This document shows, in pieces, positions 7,396 to 13,682 of a DNA stretch of 20,371 nt. How positions within the stretch are numbered: position 1 is the first letter of the stretch; every line of letters begins with the position of its first letter. Source of the DNA: Gammaproteobacteria bacterium (GTDB lineage: Bacteria > Pseudomonadota > Gammaproteobacteria > Xanthomonadales > Xanthomonadaceae); contig JAPLSI010000126.1 in assembly GCA_026398715.1 (NCBI GenBank), positions 1 to 20,371 of the forward strand. Reading direction: 5' to 3'. The notes beneath the pieces are model-generated. The model searched no databases. It worked only from the letters and a program-made list of their open reading frames with translations, and was not told the DNA's origin. Made by a program: the position numbers and the translations under genes.

Positions 7396-8241
7396 CGCTG
7401 GCACGCGGCGCACCTGTGCCTCGATCAGCGCCATCACGCGGGCGGTGTCGGCGTGTGCATCCTTGCCGGGAAAATCTTCCAGCGGCGCGCCGATCTCGAC
7501 CCGGTAGCTGCCGTCCTCGCGCCGCTCGTGGAACAGCGGCAATACCTTCGCGCCGCTGAGCCGGGCCATGGCGTGCGTGGACGTCAGGCTCCACGCCGGT
7601 TGCCCGAAGAAGGGCACGAAGACGCTGTCGCCACGGCGGGTTTCCTGGTCCGGCGCGAACCACAACACGCCGCCGTTCTTGAGGTGGCGGATGGCGGGGC
7701 GCAATTCGTCGCGGGCGAACATCGCGGTGGCGTGGCCCAGCCTGCCGCGGCGCACCGCCCAATCGAGCGCCTCGGAATCATGCGGGCGATACATGCCCGA
7801 CACCGGTACGTACCGGCACAACAGTCGCGTGCAGATCTCAAGCGTGGTGAAGTGCGGCGAGATCAGGATGATGCCGCGGCCGCCGGCCCGTGCCCGTTCG
7901 ACATGATCCAGTCCCTGCACCTCGAAGCCGCGATCCACCGGTGCCAGCGGACCCCACCAGGCACGCAGGAATTCGAATACCGACATGCCCAGGGAACGGA
8001 AGTGCGCACGCAACAGTCGGGCGCGCTGGTCGTCGTCGAGTTCGGGGAAGGCCAGCGCGAGGTTGATTTCGGCGGCCCGTCGCCGCGACACCATCAGCTG
8101 GCGCATCAGCCAGCCCAGCATCGGCGCGACGGCGCGTGCCAGCGACCAGGGCAGGTAGGCGATCAGGTATCCCAGGCCGATGCCCAGCCAGGCTGGCCAT
8201 TGGCGCGGGGACAGCGGGGGCGCGGGGCTGGGGTCGGTCAC
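7330..8241 (-). CDS. LpxL/LpxM-type lipid A acyltransferase, copy 2
   Basis: A 303-residue protein of the late lipid A acyltransferase family. The N-terminal membrane anchor (about 18-46) is followed by EINLALAFPELDD, the catalytic His130-Glu135 (ISPHFTTLEI, HX4E), GMYRPHDSEALDW, LWFAPDQETRRGDSVFVPFFG and YLWIHKRFKTQPDG. It is clearly paralogous to the gene that ends at 7329 but differs enough to suggest a distinct acyl-position or chain-length preference, as with LpxL and LpxM in enteric bacteria. Translation likely starts at GTG 8241; no ATG occurs before the conserved region. Only 35 bases separate it from the divergent waaA start, so the two promoters must overlap. Kdo2-dependent LpxL/LpxM enzymes act after WaaA, so the pairing makes biochemical sense. 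Confidence 0.93.
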   Translation of the reverse strand: MTDPSPAPPLSPRQWPAWLGIGLGYLIAYLPWSLARAVAPMLGWLMRQLMVSRRRAAEINLALAFPELDDDQRARLLRAHFRSLGMSVFEFLRAWWGPLAPVDRGFEVQGLDHVERARAGGRGIILISPHFTTLEICTRLLCRYVPVSGMYRPHDSEALDWAVRRGRLGHATAMFARDELRPAIRHLKNGGVLWFAPDQETRRGDSVFVPFFGQPAWSLTSTHAMARLSGAKVLPLFHERREDGSYRVEIGAPLEDFPGKDAHADTARVMALIEAQVRRVPAQYLWIHKRFKTQPDGRPSPYA

Positions 8242-8264
8242 GTACGGATTCTAGCGGTCTCGGC

Positions 8265-8270
8265 TATCCT
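8265..8270 (+). promoter_or_regulatory. Possible -10 box giving a leaderless waaA transcript
   Basis: TATCCT lies only six bases before the waaA ATG at 8277, the normal distance from a -10 box to a transcription start. No Shine-Dalgarno sequence is present in the 35-base divergent gap and no good -35 box is seen, so this is a weak inference. Confidence 0.3.
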
Positions 8271-8276
8271 GCGCCC

Positions 8277-9593
8277 ATGCAAGAACCGTTCGGCTATCGC
8301 GCAATGCGCGGCCTGTATTCCCTGGTCATCCGCGTCGCGCTGCCGATTTCGTTGTACTACCTGATCTGGCGAGGCCTGCGCCAGCGCGAGTACTTCGATC
8401 GCTGGAGCGAACGTTTCGCCCTGTATCGTGGCGACGGCCTCGACAGCTGTCTCTGGATCCACGCGGTGTCGGTCGGCGAGGTCAATGTCGCCGCGCCCCT
8501 GGTCGCCGCGCTGCGCGAGCGAATGCCGGGCCGTCCCATCCTGGTAACGACGACGACGCCCACCGGCTCGGCGCGCGTGCGCGCGCTGTGGGGCGACAGC
8601 GTGCGTCATGTGTACCTGCCCTACGACCTGCCCGGCGCGGTACGAAATTTCCTTGACCACTTCCAGCCGCGGCTGGCGCTGGTGATGGAGACGGAGATCT
8701 GGCCGAACCTGTTCGAGGAGCTCAAGGCCAGGGGCGTGCCGCTGGTCATTGCCAATGCGCGCCTGTCGGAGCGGTCGCTGCGCGGCTATCGGCCGATCGC
8801 GCGCCTGGTGCGGGGTGCGTTGTCGGGCGTGGGCGTGATCGCTGCGCAATCCGATGCCGACGCGCAGCGCTATCGCAAGCTCGGCGCGCCGGAGTCCGCC
8901 ATCCAGGTCACCGGCAACCTCAAGTACGACCTGCCGCTGCCCGAGGGCGTTGCCGAGCAAGGCCGGCGATGGCGTGAGACCTGGGGTGACCGCCCCGTAT
9001 GGATCGCCGCCAGCACCCATCCGGAAGAAGAAGAGATCGTGCGCCAGGCGCATCGATTACTGCAGGCGCAATTTCCGCGCGCGCTCTTGCTATGGGCGCC
9101 GCGCCATCCGGAACGATTCGCTGCCGTGGCCGGCGATGCCGCGAGGGCGGGCTTCAAGGTCGCATCGCGTCGCAACGAAGGACTGCCCAATGCCGATACC
9201 GACATCTTCGTGGTCGATACCCTGGGCGAGTTGATGTCTTTCTTCGCCGCAGCGGACGTCGCCTTCGTCGGCGGCAGCCTGCAGGAGATCGGCGGTCACA
9301 ACGTGCTTGAACCCGCGGCGCTGGGAATTCCCGCGCTGGTCGGCCCGCATACTTTCAATTTCCAGGACATCACCGACCTGCTGGCAGCAGTCGGCGCCGT
9401 GCAGCGAGTAGGCGATGCCGCCTCGCTGGCGAAGAAACTCGGGGAACAATTCCGCCATCCGGCAGAGCGAATCCGCCGTGGCGACGCCGGCCGAAGCCGG
9501 ATCGCCGCGGAACGCGGTGCGTTGGCGCGCACGTTGCAATTGCTCGAACCGAGCCTGCGCAGCGCGCAGGCGGGAACGCTTCCGGCGCCTTAG
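8277..9593 (+). CDS. waaA: 3-deoxy-D-manno-octulosonic acid (Kdo) transferase
   Basis: A 438-residue inner-membrane-anchored GT30 enzyme that attaches Kdo from CMP-Kdo to lipid IVA, the first step of core assembly. The N-terminal anchor helix is at about 12-35. The N-terminal domain contains WIHAVSVGEV with the general-base Glu68, then VTTTTPTGSARV, LPYDLPGAV and METEIWPN. The C-terminal CMP-Kdo domain shows NLKYDLPLP, ASTHPEEEE, WAPRHPER and FVGGSLQEIGGHNVLEPAA followed by GPHTFNF. The ATG at 8277 begins the conserved protein; the frame is open further upstream only across the divergent acyltransferase. Length is normal. It converges on tolC with 13 bases between stop codons. All WaaA motifs are intact, so identity is secure; the number of Kdo residues transferred cannot be predicted. 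Confidence 0.97.
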   Translation: MQEPFGYRAMRGLYSLVIRVALPISLYYLIWRGLRQREYFDRWSERFALYRGDGLDSCLWIHAVSVGEVNVAAPLVAALRERMPGRPILVTTTTPTGSARVRALWGDSVRHVYLPYDLPGAVRNFLDHFQPRLALVMETEIWPNLFEELKARGVPLVIANARLSERSLRGYRPIARLVRGALSGVGVIAAQSDADAQRYRKLGAPESAIQVTGNLKYDLPLPEGVAEQGRRWRETWGDRPVWIAASTHPEEEEIVRQAHRLLQAQFPRALLLWAPRHPERFAAVAGDAARAGFKVASRRNEGLPNADTDIFVVDTLGELMSFFAAADVAFVGGSLQEIGGHNVLEPAALGIPALVGPHTFNFQDITDLLAAVGAVQRVGDAASLAKKLGEQFRHPAERIRRGDAGRSRIAAERGALARTLQLLEPSLRSAQAGTLPAP

Positions 9594-9600
9594 CGCCGGA
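9581..9600. terminator. GC-rich hairpin between convergent waaA and tolC
   Basis: TCCGGCGC (9581-9588) and GCGCCGGA (9593-9600) are perfect complements with a four-base loop CTTA. The hairpin includes the waaA stop codon and lies 7 bases beyond the tolC stop. It could slow polymerase from either direction, but no run of T follows on either strand, so it is not a canonical intrinsic terminator. Confidence 0.4.
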
Positions 9601-9606
9601 CCGCCA

Positions 9607-11025
9607 TTACTCGCTGCGGTCGCTGGTCTGCAGGGCGGCGTCGGCGTCGGCAACCAGCGAGCGGTTGACCGCTTCCAGGTCGCTTGCTTCCAGGATGCCT
9701 GCGGCCTGCTTCAGGCGGAGCACGTTGACCAGGTAGGCATGGCGGGCGCGGGCGAATTCACGCTGCGCCAGGAACAGTTGCTGCTGTGCGATCAGCACGT
9801 CGACGATGGTGCGCGTGCCGACTTCAAGGCCCGCTTCGCCGGCTTCGTACGCGGCCTGCGCCGAGACGACGGCCAGGCGACGCGCTTCGACTTCGGCCTG
9901 CCCGGAGATCAGGTTGCGATACGCGCCGCGGGTGGCGCGGGTGATGGCGCGCTTCTGCTGCTCGAGCTGGTCGGCGGCGGCGTCACGCGTGTACAAGGCC
10001 TGGCGCACGCGCGATTGCGTGGCGAAGCCGCTGAAGATCGGCACCGAAAGCGTGATGCCGTAGCGCGGGCCGGTGCTGGAGTTGCCGAATTCGCTCAGGG
10101 ATTCCGGAAGGGGCGAACGGCGACGGCTCTCGCCCCAGCTGGCGTCGTCGCCGTAGCTGGCGGTCGCCGACAGGGTCGGGTAATGCGCAGCGCGCGCCGT
10201 GGACACGTCCTTTTCTGCGGCGGCCAGGGACTCGGCGCGAGACTTGAGGGTCGGGTTGGAGGCCAGCGCGATCGCCACCCATTCTTCGATGGTCTTGGTG
10301 TCGGTGTTCTCCGGACGGAAGTCCGCGGCCAGGCCCTTGAGGTTGGTCAGGCGCTCGCCGGTGGTTTCGGCCAGGGCTTCGTAGGCGTCTTCCAGTGCGG
10401 TCGCCTGCAGGATGGCGTTGGCGCGAGCGCTGTCGAAACGGGCGCGGGCTTCATGCACGTCGGTGATCGGGGCGAGGCCGACTTCGAGGCGCTTTTCGGC
10501 CTGGTCGAGCTGGCGCTTCACCGAACGTTCTTCAGCGCGCGAGGACGCCAGTGTCTCGATGGCGGTCAGCACGTTGAAGTAGGCATCCGCGACGCGAACG
10601 ATCAATGCATCGGCGGCCGAATCGTAATCGGCCTCGGCGCCGCGTGCGCGGGCGCGGCTGGCGCCGAGCCGGGTGTAGTTGGCGTGGTCGTAGATGGTCT
10701 GGCGGACGTTCACGCCGGAGCTGCGGCTGCTGCTTTCCGAGTACGTGGAATTGACGCCGGTGGGGTTGCCGGCAAACACCTGGTTGCCGCTGCTGCTCGA
10801 GTTGCCGGTGCCGTAAGTGGCGTCTGCGGTTACCTGCGGAAGCAGCGCAGCGCGCGACTGGACGATGCCTTCACCCGTGGCGTTCTTCTGCGCCTCGGCG
10901 GCGGAGAACTGCGGGTCGCTCTGGCGCGCGAGATCGTATGCCTGCACCAGGTCGGTGGCGGAGGCCTGGGCCGAAAAACCGGCGATGATCAGGGCGAGGG
11001 ACAGGGGGTGGAGTCGGATGGACAT
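9607..11025 (-). CDS. tolC: TolC family outer-membrane channel
   Basis: A 472-residue outer-membrane efflux channel that docks with periplasmic adaptors of RND, ABC or MFS pumps to move substrates out of the cell. Residues 1-23 are a signal peptide ending ASA-TDL. Two outer-membrane-efflux repeats follow. The first starts DLVQAYDLARQSDPQ and carries a Ser/Asn/Gly-rich stretch (about 73-105), matching the first barrel strands, then NVRQTIYDHANY. The second holds NPTLKSRAES, ISLV-type strands around YGITLSVPIFSGF, and ends with VGTRTIVDVLIAQQQLFLAQREFARARHAYLVN. GGGAAA sits just upstream of the ATG. The gene lies 14 bases after the PCMT-like gene, implying one transcript. It is the only outer-membrane factor in the window and a candidate partner of the nearby RND pump. 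Confidence 0.95.
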   Translation of the reverse strand: MSIRLHPLSLALIIAGFSAQASATDLVQAYDLARQSDPQFSAAEAQKNATGEGIVQSRAALLPQVTADATYGTGNSSSSGNQVFAGNPTGVNSTYSESSSRSSGVNVRQTIYDHANYTRLGASRARARGAEADYDSAADALIVRVADAYFNVLTAIETLASSRAEERSVKRQLDQAEKRLEVGLAPITDVHEARARFDSARANAILQATALEDAYEALAETTGERLTNLKGLAADFRPENTDTKTIEEWVAIALASNPTLKSRAESLAAAEKDVSTARAAHYPTLSATASYGDDASWGESRRRSPLPESLSEFGNSSTGPRYGITLSVPIFSGFATQSRVRQALYTRDAAADQLEQQKRAITRATRGAYRNLISGQAEVEARRLAVVSAQAAYEAGEAGLEVGTRTIVDVLIAQQQLFLAQREFARARHAYLVNVLRLKQAAGILEASDLEAVNRSLVADADAALQTSDRSE

Positions 11026-11039
11026 GGGGTTTCCCGTGT

Positions 11040-11693
11040 TCAGAGGGTGAAGTGCGGCACCGGCTCGGCGCCATGCAGGTAGGGGACATCGGTTTCGAAC
11101 AGGCTTTCCGTCTGCAATGAGTCGGCGTGACGCGTGATGCGTACCGCCTCCTGTACCGGCGAAAGGCCATGGATAACGAACAGGCGGCCGCCTGGCTTGA
11201 GCCAGTCGGTGAAGACTTCCGGAATGATGCCGACGGCCGCCGTGACGGCAATGGCATCGAACTGGCGGCCAGGCTGCCAGGACAGTGCATCGGCGGTTTC
11301 CAGGCGGACGTTGTTGATGCCGGCCGCGGCGATGCGCTGGCCCGCGGACTCGGTGAAATCGGGATGGATGTCGATGCTGGTCACTGCGCGCGCCAGCCGT
11401 GCCAGGCAGGCCGTAACGAAGCCCGAGCCGGTGCCGATCTCCAGCACTTCATCGCTGGGCTCCAGCAGCAGGGCTTGCATCATTCGGCCCTCGACCACCG
11501 GTTTCATCATCACTTCGCCATGGGCAAGCGGCAGCGGCAGGTCGGCGAACGCCAGCTGGCGCTGGCTGGGCACGACGAAATCCTCGCGATGCACGACCAT
11601 CAATGCGTCCAGCACGCGCGGATCGAGTACATCCCAGGGACGCACCTGTTGTTCGATCATCGCGAAGCGGGCTTGGTCAAAGTTCATCGACAT
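11040..11693 (-). CDS. PCMT-like (protein-L-isoaspartate O-methyltransferase family) protein upstream of tolC
   Basis: A 217-residue class I SAM-dependent methyltransferase. The SAM-binding motif I is VLEIGTGSG (83-91), followed by an acidic strand end (SIDIH) and a KPGGRLFVI strand. The N terminus MIEQQVRPWDVLDPRVLDAL and the PSQRQLAFADLPLPLAHG block are those of PCMT homologues. However, the usual GQTISQP active-site motif of true isoaspartate repair enzymes is replaced by GEVMMKP (59-65), so the key serine is absent. Repair activity is therefore doubtful and another methyl acceptor or a structural role is possible. Start codons at 11693 and 11687 are both feasible; the longer is given, and a frame extension to 11798 runs through the terminator and promoter and is rejected. 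It is the first gene of a two-gene unit with tolC. Confidence 0.88.
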   Translation of the reverse strand: MSMNFDQARFAMIEQQVRPWDVLDPRVLDALMVVHREDFVVPSQRQLAFADLPLPLAHGEVMMKPVVEGRMMQALLLEPSDEVLEIGTGSGFVTACLARLARAVTSIDIHPDFTESAGQRIAAAGINNVRLETADALSWQPGRQFDAIAVTAAVGIIPEVFTDWLKPGGRLFVIHGLSPVQEAVRITRHADSLQTESLFETDVPYLHGAEPVPHFTL

Positions 11694-11727
11694 GGCTGCA
11701 AGGGGTCCGTGGAGCACAGGGCCGACA

Positions 11728-11757
11728 ATTGTAAGCCTGCCGCGCCACCATCGTAAA
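11728..11757 (-). promoter_or_regulatory. Probable promoter of the PCMT-like gene and tolC
   Basis: Read on the minus strand, TTTACG (11752-11757) and TACAAT (11728-11733) form a sigma-70-like pair with an 18-base spacer, matching consensus at four and five positions. The expected transcript would start near 11721, about 28 bases before the ATG at 11693. The -35 box uses the T run of the upstream terminator. Confidence 0.5.
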
Positions 11758-11787
11758 AAATCGTCCCGCACAGGATCGCGTGCGGAC
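11755..11787 (-). terminator. Intrinsic terminator of the TetR gene
   Basis: On the minus strand, GTCCGCAC (11787-11780) pairs with GTGCGGGAC (11771-11763), one base bulged, around an 8-base loop, and is followed by GA and six T residues (11760-11755). This is a textbook Rho-independent terminator about 40 bases after the TetR stop codon, so the regulator is transcribed separately from the PCMT-tolC pair. Confidence 0.8.
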
Positions 11788-11826
11788 CGGTGGTCCACGT
11801 AGTGCCAGAAGTAACCGGGCCGCTAG

Positions 11827-12474
11827 TCACGGCGCCTCGGGCGCAAAGGCGCGCAGGAAGACGTCGACCACCTCGCGCACGTGGGCATCTCGCTGCTCGC
11901 TGGTGGGCGGCGCGGAAAGCCCGACCAGCACGCGCATGTGGCCAAGGCCCTTCAGCAGGCAGAAGAAATGTTCCGAGGCCCGGGCCGGGTCGGCCACGCG
12001 CAGGTAGCCGCTCCGGCCGGACTCCTGCAGGAACGATTCCATTTCCAGGAGGATGGCGCGCGGGCCAGCGCCGAAGAATACTTCGGTGAGCCGTTGGTCC
12101 TGGCCGGCCTGGCTGATCATTACCCGGTGCAGGCTGATCGCGCGCTCGTCCATCATCAGGTCCACGAAGGGCCGGGCGATCTGGAACAGGGCCTCGGCCA
12201 CGGGCAGCCCCGGGTCGGGCACGAACAACTGATGCGGCAGCAGCTGCGCGCAGCATTCGGTGACCGCTGCGGCGAACAAGGCTTCCTTGTCGGCGAAGTG
12301 GCTGTAAACAGTCAGCTTGGACACGCCCGCCGCCTGGGCGATGGCGTCCATGCTGACGCCGTCGTAGCCGCGGGACGGGAACAGCGCCATGGCCGCCTCA
12401 AGGACGGCGGTGCGCTTTTCCATGTCCTTGGGGCGGCCGGGGGCGGGGTTCGGGGGCAGGGCAGAAGAATTCAT
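11827..12474 (-). CDS. TetR family repressor with AefR-like C-terminal domain, probable regulator of the RND operon
   Basis: A 215-residue DNA-binding protein. After a Pro-rich N-terminal tail, the TetR helix-turn-helix domain spans about 17-70: RTAVLEAAMALF, GYDGVSMDAIAQAAGVSKLTVYSHFADKEALF. The C-terminal ligand and dimer domain (ALHRV-type helices, HRVMISQAGQDQRLTEVFF) resembles the AefR-like TetR_C_7 group, often found beside RND pump genes. The ATG at 12474 is preferred over an in-frame start at 12528, which would place coding sequence across the palindromic operators. It is divergent from the adaptor gene with a 70-base gap. By family habit it represses its own gene and the pump until an inducer binds; the inducer is unknown. 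Only a weak ribosome site (AGGCGC adjoining the ATG) is visible. Confidence 0.92.
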   Translation of the reverse strand: MNSSALPPNPAPGRPKDMEKRTAVLEAAMALFPSRGYDGVSMDAIAQAAGVSKLTVYSHFADKEALFAAAVTECCAQLLPHQLFVPDPGLPVAEALFQIARPFVDLMMDERAISLHRVMISQAGQDQRLTEVFFGAGPRAILLEMESFLQESGRSGYLRVADPARASEHFFCLLKGLGHMRVLVGLSAPPTSEQRDAHVREVVDVFLRAFAPEAP

Positions 12475-12480
12475 GCGCCT

Positions 12481-12506
12481 ATTATTGAACCAACTGGTTT
12501 GATAAT
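12481..12506. promoter_or_regulatory. Palindromic operator 1 in the TetR/RND divergent region
   Basis: Left arm ATTATTGAACCA (12481-12492) and right arm TGGTTTGATAAT (12495-12506) match as an inverted repeat at 10 of 12 positions around a two-base centre. TTGAAC (12485-12490) within it and GATAGT (12507-12512) could be a plus-strand promoter with a 16-base spacer, so a bound repressor would cover it. Confidence 0.65.
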
Positions 12507-12507
12507 G

Positions 12508-12531
12508 ATAGTGTACCCACCGGTTCACTAT
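12508..12531. promoter_or_regulatory. Palindromic operator 2 in the TetR/RND divergent region
   Basis: ATAGTG (12508-12513) and CACTAT (12526-12531) are perfect inverted arms, and ACC/GGT (12515-12517 and 12522-12524) extend the symmetry to 9 of 12 pairs. Its half-sites share the AT....AACC pattern of operator 1, directly next to it. Two repressor dimers side by side are suggested; this is inference. Confidence 0.5.
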
Positions 12532-12544
12532 TCATGGCCTACTC

Positions 12545-13675
12545 ATGTCCCTGGTCTCCCGTCCCCTCCGCGCCCTCTGGCCGCTCGCCCTGGCGCTGTC
12601 GCTTTCCGCCTGCGGCGACGATCCCGCGCCCGTTGAAGTGCGGCCCGTGCTGGTCGTGCAGGCCAGCAGTGGCGACCTCGGTTACGAAGCCTTTGCCGGC
12701 GAGGTGCATGCCCGCGAAGAACCCCAGCTGGCCTTCCGCATCGGCGGAAAGATTTCTCGCCGGCTGGTGGACGCCGGGGCACGGGTGAAGGCGGGACAGG
12801 CCCTGGCCGAACTCGACCCGGCCGACGTCAGGCTGCAATCGGAAGCTGATCGCGCCGCGCTGGCGTCGGCCCAGGCCGACCTCGCGCTGGCCCAGTCCGA
12901 ATTGCAGCGCTACAAGAACCTCGTCGACAAGCAACTGGTCAGCCGGTCCCTTTACGACAATCGCGTGGCTGGCCTGCGAGCCGCGGAATCGCGCGTTCGC
13001 CAGGCCCGTGCCCAGCTGTCGGCATCGGGCAACCAGGTGGCTTACGCCGTCCTGCGGGCGCCCAGCGATGGCGTCATCGCCCAGCGACTGGCCGAAGCGG
13101 GACAGGTCGTCGCGGCAGGGCAGGCGGTATTCGTGCTGGCCGTGGATGGCGAACGCGAAGTGGTGATCAGCGTGCCCGAGCAAAGCATCGGCCGCTTCCC
13201 GGTCGGCCGCGACCTTGCCGTCGAATTGTGGGCCGAGCCCGGCAAGCGCTTTCCCGGCAAGCTGCGCGAAATTTCGCCATCCGCCGATGCGCAGACCCGC
13301 ACCTTCCTGGCGCGCGTTGGTTTCGACACGGCCGGTGCGCCGGTCGAACTGGGGCAGAGTGCGCGCGTGTACGCGCAGACCGCGACCGGATCGGGCATGC
13401 GCCTGCCGCTGTCGGCGCTCACGCAGTCCAAGGGGCGCCCGGCGGTATGGGTGGTTGACCCGGCGACCTCCAGGCTGCGCCTGACGCCGGTCCGCACCGG
13501 CGCCTTTGGCGAAGATGGCGTGCCGATCCAGTCGGGCCTGACGCCGACGGATTGGGTGGTCGCTGCCGGGGCCCACCTGGTCCTGGAGGGCGAGAAGATC
13601 GCGCCGATCGACCGCGACAATCGCCCGGTCCGACTGGCCGGCGCCGCGGCTTCTGCAAAGCCCTCGGGCAACTGA
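12545..13675 (+). CDS. RND efflux periplasmic adaptor (membrane fusion) lipoprotein
   Basis: A 376-residue lipoprotein that links an inner-membrane RND pump to an outer-membrane channel. The signal sequence ends in the lipobox LSAC, placing the lipidated Cys at 23. The mature protein has the HlyD/AcrA order: barrel-sandwich part (VHAREEPQLAFRIGGKISRRLVDAGARVKAGQALAELD split around the hairpin), an alpha-helical coiled-coil hairpin at about 97-165 (rich in Ala/Gln/Leu heptads), the second lipoyl half (LRAPSDGVIAQRLAEAGQVV), a beta-barrel (FPGKLREISPSADAQTRTFLARV) and a membrane-proximal domain. The ATG at 12545 is the only start before the signal peptide; no Shine-Dalgarno sequence precedes it, and an out-of-frame ATG lies at 12534. 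The pump gene follows after 7 bases. Confidence 0.94.
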   Translation: MSLVSRPLRALWPLALALSLSACGDDPAPVEVRPVLVVQASSGDLGYEAFAGEVHAREEPQLAFRIGGKISRRLVDAGARVKAGQALAELDPADVRLQSEADRAALASAQADLALAQSELQRYKNLVDKQLVSRSLYDNRVAGLRAAESRVRQARAQLSASGNQVAYAVLRAPSDGVIAQRLAEAGQVVAAGQAVFVLAVDGEREVVISVPEQSIGRFPVGRDLAVELWAEPGKRFPGKLREISPSADAQTRTFLARVGFDTAGAPVELGQSARVYAQTATGSGMRLPLSALTQSKGRPAVWVVDPATSRLRLTPVRTGAFGEDGVPIQSGLTPTDWVVAAGAHLVLEGEKIAPIDRDNRPVRLAGAAASAKPSGN

Positions 13676-13682
13676 GGCGGCC

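Noticed and set aside
8136..8276. Upstream extension of waaA
   Set aside because: The region is the 5' end of the divergent acyltransferase gene; the ATG at 8277 begins the conserved WaaA N terminus.
9415..11082. Long plus-strand open frame (555 codons) opposite tolC
   Set aside because: It is antisense to a gene with clear TolC domains, its translation is Gly/Ala/Arg-rich with no recognisable motif, and it arises from the high GC content.
11694..11798. N-terminal extension of the PCMT-like protein
   Set aside because: It would translate the intrinsic terminator and promoter region and has no similarity to the family.
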